From Thermomonas haemolytica (GTDB taxonomy: Bacteria; Pseudomonadota; Gammaproteobacteria; Xanthomonadales; Xanthomonadaceae): DNA of 64,000 nucleotides. Location of the stretch: positions 310,001 to 374,000 of the forward strand of contig NZ_SMAP01000001.1 of assembly GCF_004346265.1 (NCBI RefSeq), written 5' to 3'. Shown here piece by piece: positions 1-8,415 of this stretch (within the stretch, counting starts at the first letter, position 1; each line of letters begins with the position of its first letter). Under the pieces are notes generated by a model. It saw nothing but the letters and a program-made list of their open reading frames with translations. It did not search any database and was not told the origin of the DNA. Position numbers and translations under genes: made by a program.

Positions 1-306
1 CGCTTCGCGGCGGACGCCGGTCCGCGCCCATTGGCCAGCCCGCTGGCACGTCTGCAGGCACAGGCCGGGGCCAGCCTGGTCGCCAGCCTGCGTCCAAGCA
101 TGGTCAGCCTGGACGACGCCTACAGCCGCGCGCTGCTGGCGCTGCTGGACGGGCAGCGCGACCGCGCGGCGCTGCTGGACGCACTGCGCCCGCTATTGGA
201 AGCGAATACCGGCGACGGTCGCAAAGCGCAGTCGCAGCATGCGCAGGAACTGGAAACCACCCTGCAGGGCATGGCCTCGCTGGGCCTGCTGTGCGCGACC
301 GCGTGA
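1..306 (+). CDS. C-terminal fragment, methyltransferase-regulatory-domain-like protein (partial)
   Basis: The reading frame is open from the first base of the window to a TGA at 304-306, so only the last 101 residues of a longer protein are present. The fragment is Ala/Leu-rich, with the stretch VSLDDAYSRALLALLDGQRD followed by an Ala-Leu-Leu repeat pattern. This pattern (start of a winged-helix-like tail after 'SLxxxxSRALLxLLDGxRDRAALL') resembles the C-terminus of proteins with a methyltransferase domain plus a methyltransferase regulatory domain, as I recall them from Xanthomonadaceae. The catalytic part lies outside the window, so the assignment rests on one motif. The 139 bases after it, before tssE on the other strand, contain no gene that I can see. 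Confidence 0.5.
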   Translation, partial: RFAADAGPRPLASPLARLQAQAGASLVASLRPSMVSLDDAYSRALLALLDGQRDRAALLDALRPLLEANTGDGRKAQSQHAQELETTLQGMASLGLLCATA

Positions 307-445
307 GCCCATCCCATCCGCAAGCACCAGCGCATCGACGCATGCAGATGCCCACCGGCACGCGTGCACGATCGGATGCGAAGCCCGTTGACCGGCGCCC
401 GACACATCGCAGGCGCCTCGCGGGACCAGCCGCGACCCGCCCGCA

Positions 446-886
446 TCAGCGCACGATGTAAGTCTGGGTATTGAGCTGCAGCACCGCGTCGAACTGGACC
501 TTCTCGTTGTCTTCGCCCAGCTCCATCAATGCATCCACCCGGAAGCGCAGGGCGCGATCCAGCTCCTTCTGCGGTTCCAGGGTCACGCGCACCCGGGTCA
601 GGCGCGACTCGTGCAGCGCAATGGCCTGTTCCAGCGCGCGCCGGATGCGGTCGCGATCGTGCGGGCTGAGCAGGCTGTATGACGAAAAATCCGGGATGCC
701 GTACGTCAGCGAGGAGCCACGGCATTCCTTGAAGACCTCCGGGATCAGCCGAGCCCCTTCCGAGCGCGTATTGAGCAGCGCCTCCAGGTCGCGAGAGACC
801 TCATTGCGCATCTCCAGCATCGATGGCCGGCGCCCCCCGTCTTCCGGGAGGGCGTCGGCCACCAGCCGATTGATCAAGCCGCGCAT
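446..886 (-). CDS. tssE: T6SS baseplate wedge subunit TssE (gp25-like)
   Basis: This 146-residue protein has the size and layout of the T4 gp25-like TssE family. The conserved region reads GIPDFSSYS at about residues 63-71, followed by an acidic/basic helix and the strand pattern RLTRVRVTLEP. TssE is part of the T6SS baseplate wedge, with TssF, TssG and TssK, and helps start polymerisation of the contractile sheath in the cytoplasm. It is the last gene of the minus-strand arm, 37 bases after hcp, in the family-typical order tssB-tssC-hcp-tssE. No catalytic role is expected. Confidence 0.9.
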   Translation of the reverse strand: MRGLINRLVADALPEDGGRRPSMLEMRNEVSRDLEALLNTRSEGARLIPEVFKECRGSSLTYGIPDFSSYSLLSPHDRDRIRRALEQAIALHESRLTRVRVTLEPQKELDRALRFRVDALMELGEDNEKVQFDAVLQLNTQTYIVR

Positions 887-923
887 GGCCCGCGCCCCGA
901 CCCCGGCTCAACCCGCCGCCGCG

Positions 924-1412
924 TCACGCGGCGGTGTTCTTGGCGCGGTCCACGGTGACCACGGTATTGCCCTCCAGGCTGCCCTTGTCGCCCTGCTTCT
1001 TGTACTCCCACTTGAACTTGGTGGGCGACAGGGTGAGGGTTTCGTAGAACTCGCCGTCCTGGCCACCGCTGATCGCCAGCCCGGTGACGTAGATCTTCTC
1101 GAAATCGTAGGTCTGGTAATCCTGCTGGCCGGCCGAACCGCCGGCCTTGCGGAAAATCACCTTGCCCTTGGCGATGTGCTCGCCGGTCGCGGCGAACTTG
1201 GCCAGCACCGGCGAGGCAAGGTCCACCTTCTTGGTGACGGTGAAGTCGCTGAACACCGCCTTGCCGACGCCGCCACCACCGCCGGTGGCCATGTTGGAGG
1301 CACTATGCACGCCCCACTGGAAGCTTTGGATCTCGATCTTGTCCTTGTGCTTGGCGTCGGTGGACTCGCCCTTCACGCCGTCGAGCTCCAGGAACCCGTC
1401 AACTGTTGCCAT
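924..1412 (-). CDS. hcp: T6SS tube protein Hcp (TssD)
   Basis: The 162-residue product matches Hcp1-type tube proteins: an N-terminal MATVDGFLELDGVKGES, the conserved IQSFQWGVH strand near residue 30, the Gly-rich loop ATGGGGGVGKA, and C-terminal strands with YETLTLSP and FKWEYK. Hcp hexamers stack to form the inner tube that is ejected by sheath contraction and can carry small effectors in its lumen. The length is that of a plain Hcp with no toxin extension. The gene lies between tssC and tssE. An 81-base gap separates it from tssC and contains short GGGAATGG-like repeats, so a separate processing or promoter signal for this highly expressed subunit is possible. Confidence 0.95.
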   Translation of the reverse strand: MATVDGFLELDGVKGESTDAKHKDKIEIQSFQWGVHSASNMATGGGGGVGKAVFSDFTVTKKVDLASPVLAKFAATGEHIAKGKVIFRKAGGSAGQQDYQTYDFEKIYVTGLAISGGQDGEFYETLTLSPTKFKWEYKKQGDKGSLEGNTVVTVDRAKNTAA

Positions 1413-1429
1413 GGCTGTTTCTCCTGACT

Positions 1430-1470
1430 ATGGGAATGGAATAGGAAATGGGGAATCGGGAATGGATTGG
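1430..1470. repeat. Short imperfect GGAATGG tandem repeat in hcp-tssC gap
   Basis: Four imperfect copies of a GGGAAT/GGAATGG unit (tgggaatgga, aggaaatggg, gggaatcggg, gaatggattgg) occupy the hcp-tssC intergenic gap. The stretch is A-richer than its surroundings. Similar purine-rich units are, as I recall, common between genes in Xanthomonadaceae. A function, for example in mRNA stability between tssC and hcp, is only an inference. Confidence 0.5.
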
Positions 1471-1493
1471 CTGGATTTACCGCGGGAACCGGG

Positions 1494-2978
1494 TCAGCGC
1501 GCCGACTTGGGCAGCTCGGCCACCAGCCGCAGCGAGACGCTCAGCTCGTCCAGCTGGTAATGCGGCCGCAGGAACGCGACCGACTTGTAGGCGCCCGGCT
1601 TGCCCGGCACCTCGGCCACCTCGATCCGCGCTTCGCGCAGCGGGTACATCGCCTTGGATTCCTGCGAGGCGTTGTCGTCCAGCAGCACGTACTGCGAGAT
1701 CCAGTTGTTGAGGAACAGCTCGACGCTGGACTTGCTGGCGAAGCTGCCGATCTTGTCGCGCATCATCGACTTCAGGTAATGCGCGATGCGGCTCACCGCG
1801 AAGATGTACTGCAGCTGCGAGGACAGCCGCGCATTGGCGTTGGCGGCGTCGGTGTTGTACTCCTTGGCCTTCTGCACCGACTGGGTGGAGAAGAACGCCG
1901 CGTAGTCGGTGCCCTTGCAGTGCACCAGCGGGATCAGCCCCAGGTCGGCCAGTTCCTTCTCTCGGCGATCGGTGATGGCGATCTCGGTGGGGCACTTCAG
2001 CGCCACCTCGCCGTCATCGGTGGCGAAGGTGTGGGTGGGCAGGCCCTCGACCAGGCCGCCGCCCTCCACGCCGCGGATGGCGGCGCACCAGCCGTACTTG
2101 GCGAACGCATCGGTCACCTTGCTGCCGAGGGCGTAGGCGGCGTTCATCCACAGGTACTTGTTGTGCTCGGTGCCGTCGGTGCGCTCGACGAAGTTGAAGG
2201 CCTCCACCGGCGCGGTATCCGGGCCGTACGGCAGGCGCCCCAGCACGTGCGGCAGGGTCAGGCCGACGTAGCGCGAGTCCTCGGAGGCGCGGAAGCTCTT
2301 CCACTTCGCGTACTCCACGGTATCGAAGATCTTGGCCAGGTCGCGCGGGCCGGAAAGCTCGGTGAAGTCGTCGAAGCCCAGCAACTCCGGCGAAGCTGCG
2401 CTCAGGAACGGCGCATGCGCCGCCGCGCACACGTGGGAGATCTCCTCGAGCAGGTACATGTCCTCGGGATGGCGGCCGAACTCGAAATCACCGATCAGGG
2501 TCGCGAACGGCGCGCCGCCGAAGGTGCCGTACTCCTCCTCATAGAGCTTCTTGAACAGCGTGCTCTGGTCGAAATCGGCGGCGTTCTTGAAGTCCTTGAC
2601 CAGCTCTCTCTTGGTGGTGTTGAACACCTTGATCTTCAGGTTGGTGCCGGTCTCGGAGTTCTCCACCAGGTACTTCAGGCCGCGCCAGCTGCCCTCCAGC
2701 TGCTGGAACTCGGGCGCATGCATCACCGCCGAGAGTTGCTCGGACAGCACCCGGTCGATCTCGGCGATGCGCGCATCCAACGCGCCGATGGCGTCCTTGG
2801 AGACGGTCATCGCACCCTCGCTGACCTGCGCCACCAGCTCCGCGATCAGGTCGCGGGCGCGGGTGCGCTCGCTGTCGGAGCGCGCGATCTTGCTCTGGGT
2901 GAGGATCTGGTCCAGCAGGCCGCCCTCGGCGGCGTCCGCGGTCGCGGCCGGAGCCGCCAGGGTTTCGGTATTGGCCAT
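1494..2978 (-). CDS. tssC: T6SS contractile sheath large subunit TssC (VipB)
   Basis: The 494-residue length is that of TssC/VipB. Family landmarks in order are an N-terminal helical segment, FQQLEGSWRGLKYLVENSE near residue 90, the central GDFEFGRHPEDMYLL and VLGRLPYG blocks, GWCAAIRGVEGGG, and a C-terminal domain with VPGKPGAYKSVAFLRPHYQL. TssC pairs with TssB to build the contractile sheath around the Hcp tube in the cytoplasm. The gene follows tssB by 48 bases on the same strand, so the two subunits are almost certainly co-transcribed. The start is the ATG at 2978, since the N-terminus MANTETLAAPA is typical of the family. Confidence 0.95.
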   Translation of the reverse strand: MANTETLAAPAATADAAEGGLLDQILTQSKIARSDSERTRARDLIAELVAQVSEGAMTVSKDAIGALDARIAEIDRVLSEQLSAVMHAPEFQQLEGSWRGLKYLVENSETGTNLKIKVFNTTKRELVKDFKNAADFDQSTLFKKLYEEEYGTFGGAPFATLIGDFEFGRHPEDMYLLEEISHVCAAAHAPFLSAASPELLGFDDFTELSGPRDLAKIFDTVEYAKWKSFRASEDSRYVGLTLPHVLGRLPYGPDTAPVEAFNFVERTDGTEHNKYLWMNAAYALGSKVTDAFAKYGWCAAIRGVEGGGLVEGLPTHTFATDDGEVALKCPTEIAITDRREKELADLGLIPLVHCKGTDYAAFFSTQSVQKAKEYNTDAANANARLSSQLQYIFAVSRIAHYLKSMMRDKIGSFASKSSVELFLNNWISQYVLLDDNASQESKAMYPLREARIEVAEVPGKPGAYKSVAFLRPHYQLDELSVSLRLVAELPKSAR

Positions 2979-3026
2979 GTGTGCTGATCTCGCTGGCTGG
3001 TCGTGGTCGGATGCCCTGGCGGGCGA

Positions 3027-3539
3027 TCACTCGTCGGATTTCGCACCGACTTCCCTGCCCAGCTGGGCGATCTTGTCGGTGTTCTGCAGGACTTCGTTGA
3101 GCAGGTCCTCGAACTTGTCGTTACCGGCGGCCTTGTTGCGCAGGTCGGCCAGCTTCTGGCGCGCCTCCAGCAGCTTGCGCAGCGGCTCGATCTGGTTCAC
3201 CACGCGCTCGGGGGAGAAATCCTCCAGGCTGCGGAAGGTGAGCTCCACGCTGAGCTTGGAGCCGTCCTCGGCCAGCTTGTTGTCCACTTGCATCTGCACG
3301 CGCGGCTTCATGCCCTTGAGCACGTCGTCGAAGTTGTCCTTGTCCACGTTGACGAACTTGCGGTCCTTCAGCTTGCCCAGCGGCTCCGCCGGCTGCCCGC
3401 TGAAATTGCCGACCACGCCGGCAACGAACGGGAGTTCCTTCTTCTCGATGGCATCGCCCACCTCGACGTCGTAGGTGAGCTGCACGCGCGGGGCGCGCAC
3501 GCGATCGAGCTTGTGCTGGGTGCTTTCCTTCTTGGCCAT
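3027..3539 (-). CDS. tssB: T6SS contractile sheath small subunit TssB (VipA)
   Basis: From the ATG at 3539 the product is 170 residues, begins MAKKESTQHKLDRVRAPRV and contains the TssB signature RVQLTYDVE near residues 19-27 and ELPFVAGVVGNFSG at about 34-47. The upstream GGGGACTCCC is a good ribosome site, so I chose this start rather than an in-frame ATG 51 bases further up, whose extra residues look like leader sequence. TssB and TssC interlock to form the sheath. The C-terminal helix (FEDLLNEVLQNTDKIAQLG) is the part that packs with TssC in known structures. Confidence 0.94.
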   Translation of the reverse strand: MAKKESTQHKLDRVRAPRVQLTYDVEVGDAIEKKELPFVAGVVGNFSGQPAEPLGKLKDRKFVNVDKDNFDDVLKGMKPRVQMQVDNKLAEDGSKLSVELTFRSLEDFSPERVVNQIEPLRKLLEARQKLADLRNKAAGNDKFEDLLNEVLQNTDKIAQLGREVGAKSDE

Positions 3540-3623
3540 GGGAGTCCCCGGACGCGTTGGTGGATGCGGGTGGCAGGACCGGAACGACACCGCATGGGTA
3601 GGTCTTTCCGGGATGTGCCAGCG

Positions 3624-3652
3624 AGTCTAGGAAGCCGCCTGCAATCGCAACA
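3624..3652 (-). promoter_or_regulatory. Possible promoter for tssB-tssC-hcp-tssE
   Basis: On the minus strand the 187-base tssA-tssB gap contains CTTCCTAGACTCGC, with a plausible -10 TAGACT at 3629-3624 and a weak TTGCGA about 15 bases upstream. The same CTTCCTAGACTCGC string occurs before the CHAT operon at about 35961-35974, which supports it as a real promoter element. The distance to the tssB start is about 85 bases. Confidence 0.3.
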
Positions 3653-3726
3653 TCCCTCGGACGGCCAGACTTCGGCATATGCCGTTCGGCGTGGACCGAT
3701 GCAGCGATCCGCGGGCCGGCACTGCT

Positions 3727-4803
3727 TCATTCGCTGGGCGACAGGCCCACGCGCTCGCGGATCGAGGACAGCGTGCTCTGGTCGCGCACCACCTCCTCCA
3801 GCCACTGCTCCAGCGGCATGTTGGCCCAAGCCACCGCGCGCTCCAGCAGGTAGGCCACCGGGCTATGCGGCTCGGTGCGGCGGAAGAACCCGGCGATCTC
3901 CCCGAGCGCGCGCAGGGCGGCATCCTTGGAGGCCAGGCTGGAAGCATTCAAGTCGAGCGCCGTGGCTCCCGATGCAGCGACGCCCTGGACCACCCCCGTC
4001 TCGCCCGCGGCAGGCTCGCCATCGACCGCTGCGACCCCGCCCAGGCCCTTGGCGCTGGCCAGCCGCGTATACACGGTCTGGATCTTCTTCAGTGCATCGT
4101 CAATCGCGGCCAGGCTGGGCGCCTCACGGCCCAATCGCGCGTCGCTAACCGCCGCCAGCCGCGCGAACGACTCGCGCGCTGCCTGCACCTGCTCGAGCCG
4201 CTCGCGCAGCATCGCCTCGGGCACCCCCTGCATGCGCGCATCGAAGGTCTCGCCATTGATGCGGCCCTCGTCCAGGGCGGCCTGATAGGCCTCGGCGTTC
4301 TGGCGGCCGAGGTTGTCCACCTCGCGCGAATCGATCCAACCGGCCAGGGTCAGCGGTGCCTGCGGATCGTCGTTGAGGCGCACGCCCAGCAGCGCCTTGC
4401 TGCCCCAGGCGGCGAACCACGCCAGCTTGCCGGCGCGCTCCTCCAGGTCGCCATCCTCGGCACGCGGGTACAGCCCATCCCAATAGGTCTCCAGCAGGCC
4501 GGTGAGCAGGTCGAAGCCGTCACGCGCACCTTCCAGCCCATGCCGCGCGATCAGCGCCTCGCCCAGCCAGACCGCGGCCTGCAAATCTTTGCTGATCCGC
4601 CGCAACACGTCCTCGGACAGCGACTGGGCTTCCCGCCAGTCGGCCACCTTCAGCTCCGTCTGCCAATCCCCCTGGGCCAGGTTGGGATCGTCCGCGCGGC
4701 GTGCCTCGCGGATGCGGTCGAACAGATCGGAGAAGCTGGCATCGCTGCCGGCAGGGTCGCCGCCCGGGATGGGCGCAAGCAGTTCATTCACGTCGATGGC
4801 CAT
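3727..4803 (-). CDS. tssA: T6SS protein TssA (ImpA family)
   Basis: This 358-residue protein starts MAIDVNELLAPIPGGDPAG, the hallmark ImpA N-terminal domain, with WQTELKVADWREAQSL near residue 48 and EGARDGFDLLTGLLETYWDGLYP around 90-115. The C-terminus (PHSPVAYLLERAVAWANMPL, then the end of the helix bundle) is of the ring-forming TssA type. TssA docks at the membrane complex and caps the growing sheath-tube. It lies 21 bases downstream of tssM and 187 bases upstream of tssB, so it is the end of the tssKLMA block. Confidence 0.9.
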   Translation of the reverse strand: MAIDVNELLAPIPGGDPAGSDASFSDLFDRIREARRADDPNLAQGDWQTELKVADWREAQSLSEDVLRRISKDLQAAVWLGEALIARHGLEGARDGFDLLTGLLETYWDGLYPRAEDGDLEERAGKLAWFAAWGSKALLGVRLNDDPQAPLTLAGWIDSREVDNLGRQNAEAYQAALDEGRINGETFDARMQGVPEAMLRERLEQVQAARESFARLAAVSDARLGREAPSLAAIDDALKKIQTVYTRLASAKGLGGVAAVDGEPAAGETGVVQGVAASGATALDLNASSLASKDAALRALGEIAGFFRRTEPHSPVAYLLERAVAWANMPLEQWLEEVVRDQSTLSSIRERVGLSPSE

Positions 4804-4824
4804 GGGGCCTCCTGTTGGTTGGGT

Positions 4825-7800
4825 TCAATCGAGGATGACGGCGGGCACTTCCGCGCGCGCATTGCTTGCGCCGAGATAGCGCTGCATCTCGTCGGACAGC
4901 TCCACCTTCAGGAACACCCGCGCGCCGCGAAAGCCAAGCTGCGCCAGGCGCTGGCGCAACGGCGCCCACTGCGCGGGGCTGTAGCTGGACTGGAAATCCT
5001 CCAGCGTGTAGGCGTGCGCGCCGGTCGCGAAGTCCTTGATCAGCACGGTGAATCCTTCCGCGCCGGCATAGGTGCGCACCAGCACCACCTCCTCGGGACT
5101 GGAGGCGGCGGCATGCATCTGGCTGGTGGCGGGATCGAATTCCTGGACCGCGGCGCTCGCATCCGGGGGCACTGCGACCGGGATGCGGATGCGCGCCTGC
5201 AGGCAGCTCGAAGGCGACCAGAACACCTGCGCGGTGGCGTCCGCCAGCGACGGACCGGCGGAACTCGCGCGGTACACGCGTTCGCGGCACTCCACCTCGA
5301 ACACGGTGCCGGATTCGCCCTCGTCGAGCGCCCCGAGCTGGCTGGGTTGCAGGGTGAAGCTTCCCGCCAGGAACGGAGCGACGTTGCCCAGCACGGGCTG
5401 GAACCGCCGCTCGGCCGCCAGCATCCCCTGGTATGCGGACGACAGCGGCATGGCGACGCCGGCCACCTTCACCGGCAGGCGTTCCTTTTCGGTAATGAAA
5501 GGCTTGAGCCAGTCGTTGATGAAGGCCGCCAGCTTGCCCTGCGGGCCATACAGCGCATCCACCTGCTGCTCCGGCGGCAATGCCGCCAGCGGCGTCACCA
5601 CGCTCTCGCGCCAGCGCGCCTGCACGTACTGGCCGGCCCGGTGCACGGTGAGGAACAGCAGCAGGCGCGATGGCCCCTGCACCACCGACCAGGCGGCCAG
5701 GTCGTCGCCCTTGAACGCGGTGGCATACCGTTCGGGCGGCTTGTCCACGGCATCCAGCAGGCGGGTGTAGTCGCTGGCCGGCGGCTTGTCGGCCTTGCCC
5801 TTGCCGGCGAACAGGTCGGAGGCAAGCTGGTACACATCCTCGCCGGAGCCTTCCGCCTGCAGCCGCAGGTAGGCGCGCGCATAGTCGGGGCGCTGGCCTG
5901 CCAACACGTCGAACTGGGTCTCACGCATCGCCAGCAGCCATACCGGCGGCGGGATGCGCTCGCCGCCGAAACGGAACCCGTCCGCCACGAAGCGCCCGAA
6001 CGGACGCCAGGAAGAAAGCCAGCCGGCCTTCATCTGCGCCCAGGTCGCGGCCCAGCGCGCCGCGAGCGGCCAGTCGAACGGCAACTCGTACAGGTTGCGC
6101 TGGGCTGAAGCGAAAAAAAGCGTGTACGGGTCCTCCTTGCCGCCCGCGCGCGCCAGCAGGTCGCCGTAGCGCCCGCGCCACAGCCCAAGACCGTCGCCGA
6201 AGCGCGCCTGGAAGCGCGCCCACTGCGAGAAATAGTCGTGGAAGTAGGCATCGCGCAGGTCGTCGATACGGGATGCGCGGTCCGGGGCCTGCCGGCGCAG
6301 GGTGGCCAGCATCGGCTGCACCACGCCCTCCCAGGCATCGCGGGTATAGGCGCGGGAGATGCCTGCCGCAGGGCCGCCGTCGGTGCCCACCACAGTGCCC
6401 TGCGGCAGCCAGAAGGTCGCCAGATCGATGCCGTTCCCGCGCGCATCCGCCCACTGCCGCAAATCGGCCGCCCGCGGGCTATAGCCCGCCAGCAGCTTGT
6501 TCAGCAGGCCCTCCAGACGGGCGCGCTCGGCCTCACGGACGTTTTTTTTTTGCCACCGCAGGTAGCCGAGGTAGGTGGCGAACAGGGCGTCGGCGTTGTC
6601 GCGGTCGCGTCGGGTATCGTTGTTGGCGCTCACGAAAGGGGCGAACAGCCTTGAGCGCGCATCGAAGCTGACATTGTTGGGCAGCTCGCGCTCGCGGCAG
6701 CCATTGCCACTGCCCGTACAGACATCCAGCAGGCGCAGGCGCTGGCTGAGCGCAAGCAGATGTTCGATCCCGGCCCGGCGCTGGTCGATGTCGGTCGCCA
6801 GCATCTGGTCCTCGGGCGCCAGGATCAGGTTGGCGAAATCCTCCACCACCCGCTGCTTGAGCCGGTCGATGTCGGCGTCCGCACGGCGCACCCCGAAACT
6901 CAGCCAGCTCTCGCCCTGCGCGGCCTCCAGCTCTTCGATCGTGCGCCCGCAGCTGGCCACCCACTCGATGCGCCCGGTGGAGGTGCGGTCGGCCACGTCG
7001 GCGCAGGCGCTGCGGGTCTGCGCCAGCAGCGCGGCATCGTCGCGGTGTGCGACCTTCAGGCCATAGGCGAACGAGGCCGACAGGCCCAGCATCGCCAGCA
7101 CGCCCACCCCGGCGATCGCCATCCGCCCGGCATTGCCGCGAAAGCTGCTGCCGGCCAGCGGCTGGTCGCTGGGCAGGAAGCGGGTGAACAGGTCGGCGAC
7201 GAACGCCCCGCCGCGATGGGCGGCATCCGCGGCGCCGGCGAAGTACAGGCCGCGCCAGCGCGGGGTGCGCTGGAACGGATTGTCTTCCAGCATCAGCCCC
7301 ACGAACTGTGCCAACCCACTGCGCGCCCCCCCCAGGGACTCGATGAAATCGAACACCGCGCGCCGCTGCGCCGGGGTGTGCTGGGCGCGCAGCAGGGTCA
7401 TGCGCAGCGCGTGCAGGCGGTCCTCGATCGGCTGCATCACCTCGTCGATGCGCCCGCTGCTGGCCGCGCTGACCACCTCGTTCTCGGCAAAGCGGTGCCC
7501 CAGCGCCTGCGCGAATGCCTCCTGCGGCAGGCTGGCGCGCAGCTGGGCATAGCCCGGCAGCCGGTCCAGGCCACTCACCACGAAATACACCGGCATCTGC
7601 ACCTGCAGATGCTCCATCGCCTCGTCCACCAGCCGGCGCAGGCGGGTGGCGGTGTCCTTCAGCGCCTCGGCCGGCCCCAGCAGGGTCTGCGCCGATACCG
7701 CCACCACGATGCCGTTGAGCGGCAGCTTCTCACGCTCGTCGGCCAGCTTCATCAGTGCCTGGTACCAGAGCCCACGCTCCAGCCGCGCGCCGGGATCGCA

Positions 7801-8415
7801 AACCAGGCGTGGGTGGGTCTCGATGGCGATCATCGATTTGAAGAACCACCAGCGCCAGACCTCGTCCGCCTCCATCTCCGGCTTGTCCGGCGCAGGGAAT
7901 GGCGACACCTCGCTGCCGGCGCGCAACAGGCCGGCCACGTCGGCCGTGGCATCGCCGATGAACAAGACCCACGGGATGCGATACAGCGGGTTGCGTCCCT
8001 GCGCGATTTCCGGCGAGCGCGCGATGATGCGCTTGGCCTCGTCGATGGCGGCGGTCATCTTCGCCACCGGCTCGCGCTCTTCCTCCGGATTACCCGGACC
8101 GAGGTCGCCGATGCGCTTGCGGGTGCGGCCCTTCAGCGAGGCCTTGCGCTGGCCGGCCATGAACCACCACAGCACCACCACGGCGACCACGCACAGCCCC
8201 AGTACCTGCCAGAACCGCATCGGCAACTGCGGCAGGATCGCCAGCGCCAGGAACACCAGACCGGCCAGCACCAGTGCCAGCAGCAACGTCACTACGATCC
8301 AACGCAGCCACGGCGTGCGCGCAGCATCCGAGCCGCGCGAATACAGCGAGCCGATCCGCGCGAACACGCTGCCGATCGACGAGAACAGGTTTTCCACGAA
8401 ACTCAGCGGGCTCAT
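4825..8415 (-). CDS. tssM: T6SS inner-membrane core protein TssM (IcmF), P-loop degenerate
   Basis: The 1196-residue protein has IcmF/TssM architecture. Two N-terminal transmembrane helices lie near residues 40-62 and 69-86, a cytoplasmic domain follows to a third helix near 431-452, and the remaining ~740 residues are a periplasmic region ending in DUF1215-like strands. TssM joins TssL in the inner membrane and spans the periplasm. The site where many TssM proteins have a Walker A motif reads LFIGDATADVAGLL (about 150-163) and lacks the Gly-Lys-Thr, so ATP hydrolysis is unlikely. The start overlaps the tssL stop by 4 bases (ATGA). The gene contains an A10 run at about codon 622 and an A7 run near 6113-6119 (an A run on the + strand, T on the coding strand). 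Confidence 0.95.
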   Translation of the reverse strand: MSPLSFVENLFSSIGSVFARIGSLYSRGSDAARTPWLRWIVVTLLLALVLAGLVFLALAILPQLPMRFWQVLGLCVVAVVVLWWFMAGQRKASLKGRTRKRIGDLGPGNPEEEREPVAKMTAAIDEAKRIIARSPEIAQGRNPLYRIPWVLFIGDATADVAGLLRAGSEVSPFPAPDKPEMEADEVWRWWFFKSMIAIETHPRLVCDPGARLERGLWYQALMKLADEREKLPLNGIVVAVSAQTLLGPAEALKDTATRLRRLVDEAMEHLQVQMPVYFVVSGLDRLPGYAQLRASLPQEAFAQALGHRFAENEVVSAASSGRIDEVMQPIEDRLHALRMTLLRAQHTPAQRRAVFDFIESLGGARSGLAQFVGLMLEDNPFQRTPRWRGLYFAGAADAAHRGGAFVADLFTRFLPSDQPLAGSSFRGNAGRMAIAGVGVLAMLGLSASFAYGLKVAHRDDAALLAQTRSACADVADRTSTGRIEWVASCGRTIEELEAAQGESWLSFGVRRADADIDRLKQRVVEDFANLILAPEDQMLATDIDQRRAGIEHLLALSQRLRLLDVCTGSGNGCRERELPNNVSFDARSRLFAPFVSANNDTRRDRDNADALFATYLGYLRWQKKNVREAERARLEGLLNKLLAGYSPRAADLRQWADARGNGIDLATFWLPQGTVVGTDGGPAAGISRAYTRDAWEGVVQPMLATLRRQAPDRASRIDDLRDAYFHDYFSQWARFQARFGDGLGLWRGRYGDLLARAGGKEDPYTLFFASAQRNLYELPFDWPLAARWAATWAQMKAGWLSSWRPFGRFVADGFRFGGERIPPPVWLLAMRETQFDVLAGQRPDYARAYLRLQAEGSGEDVYQLASDLFAGKGKADKPPASDYTRLLDAVDKPPERYATAFKGDDLAAWSVVQGPSRLLLFLTVHRAGQYVQARWRESVVTPLAALPPEQQVDALYGPQGKLAAFINDWLKPFITEKERLPVKVAGVAMPLSSAYQGMLAAERRFQPVLGNVAPFLAGSFTLQPSQLGALDEGESGTVFEVECRERVYRASSAGPSLADATAQVFWSPSSCLQARIRIPVAVPPDASAAVQEFDPATSQMHAAASSPEEVVLVRTYAGAEGFTVLIKDFATGAHAYTLEDFQSSYSPAQWAPLRQRLAQLGFRGARVFLKVELSDEMQRYLGASNARAEVPAVILD
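6542..6551. repeat. Ten-base homopolymer (A10 on coding strand) inside tssM
   Basis: Ten consecutive T on the + strand read as caa-aaa-aaa-aac on the tssM strand, encoding Gln-Lys-Lys-Asn near residues 622-625. Every codon is intact in this assembly, so the gene reads through. Mononucleotide runs of this length are expected to be slippery for polymerases, and this one is striking in such GC-rich DNA. Confidence 0.95.

Noticed and set aside
6113-6119. A7 run (+ strand) in tssM as a second slippery site
   Set aside because: Seven bases is within the range expected by chance over 64 kb, so on its own it does not support phase variation; noted only next to the ten-base run.
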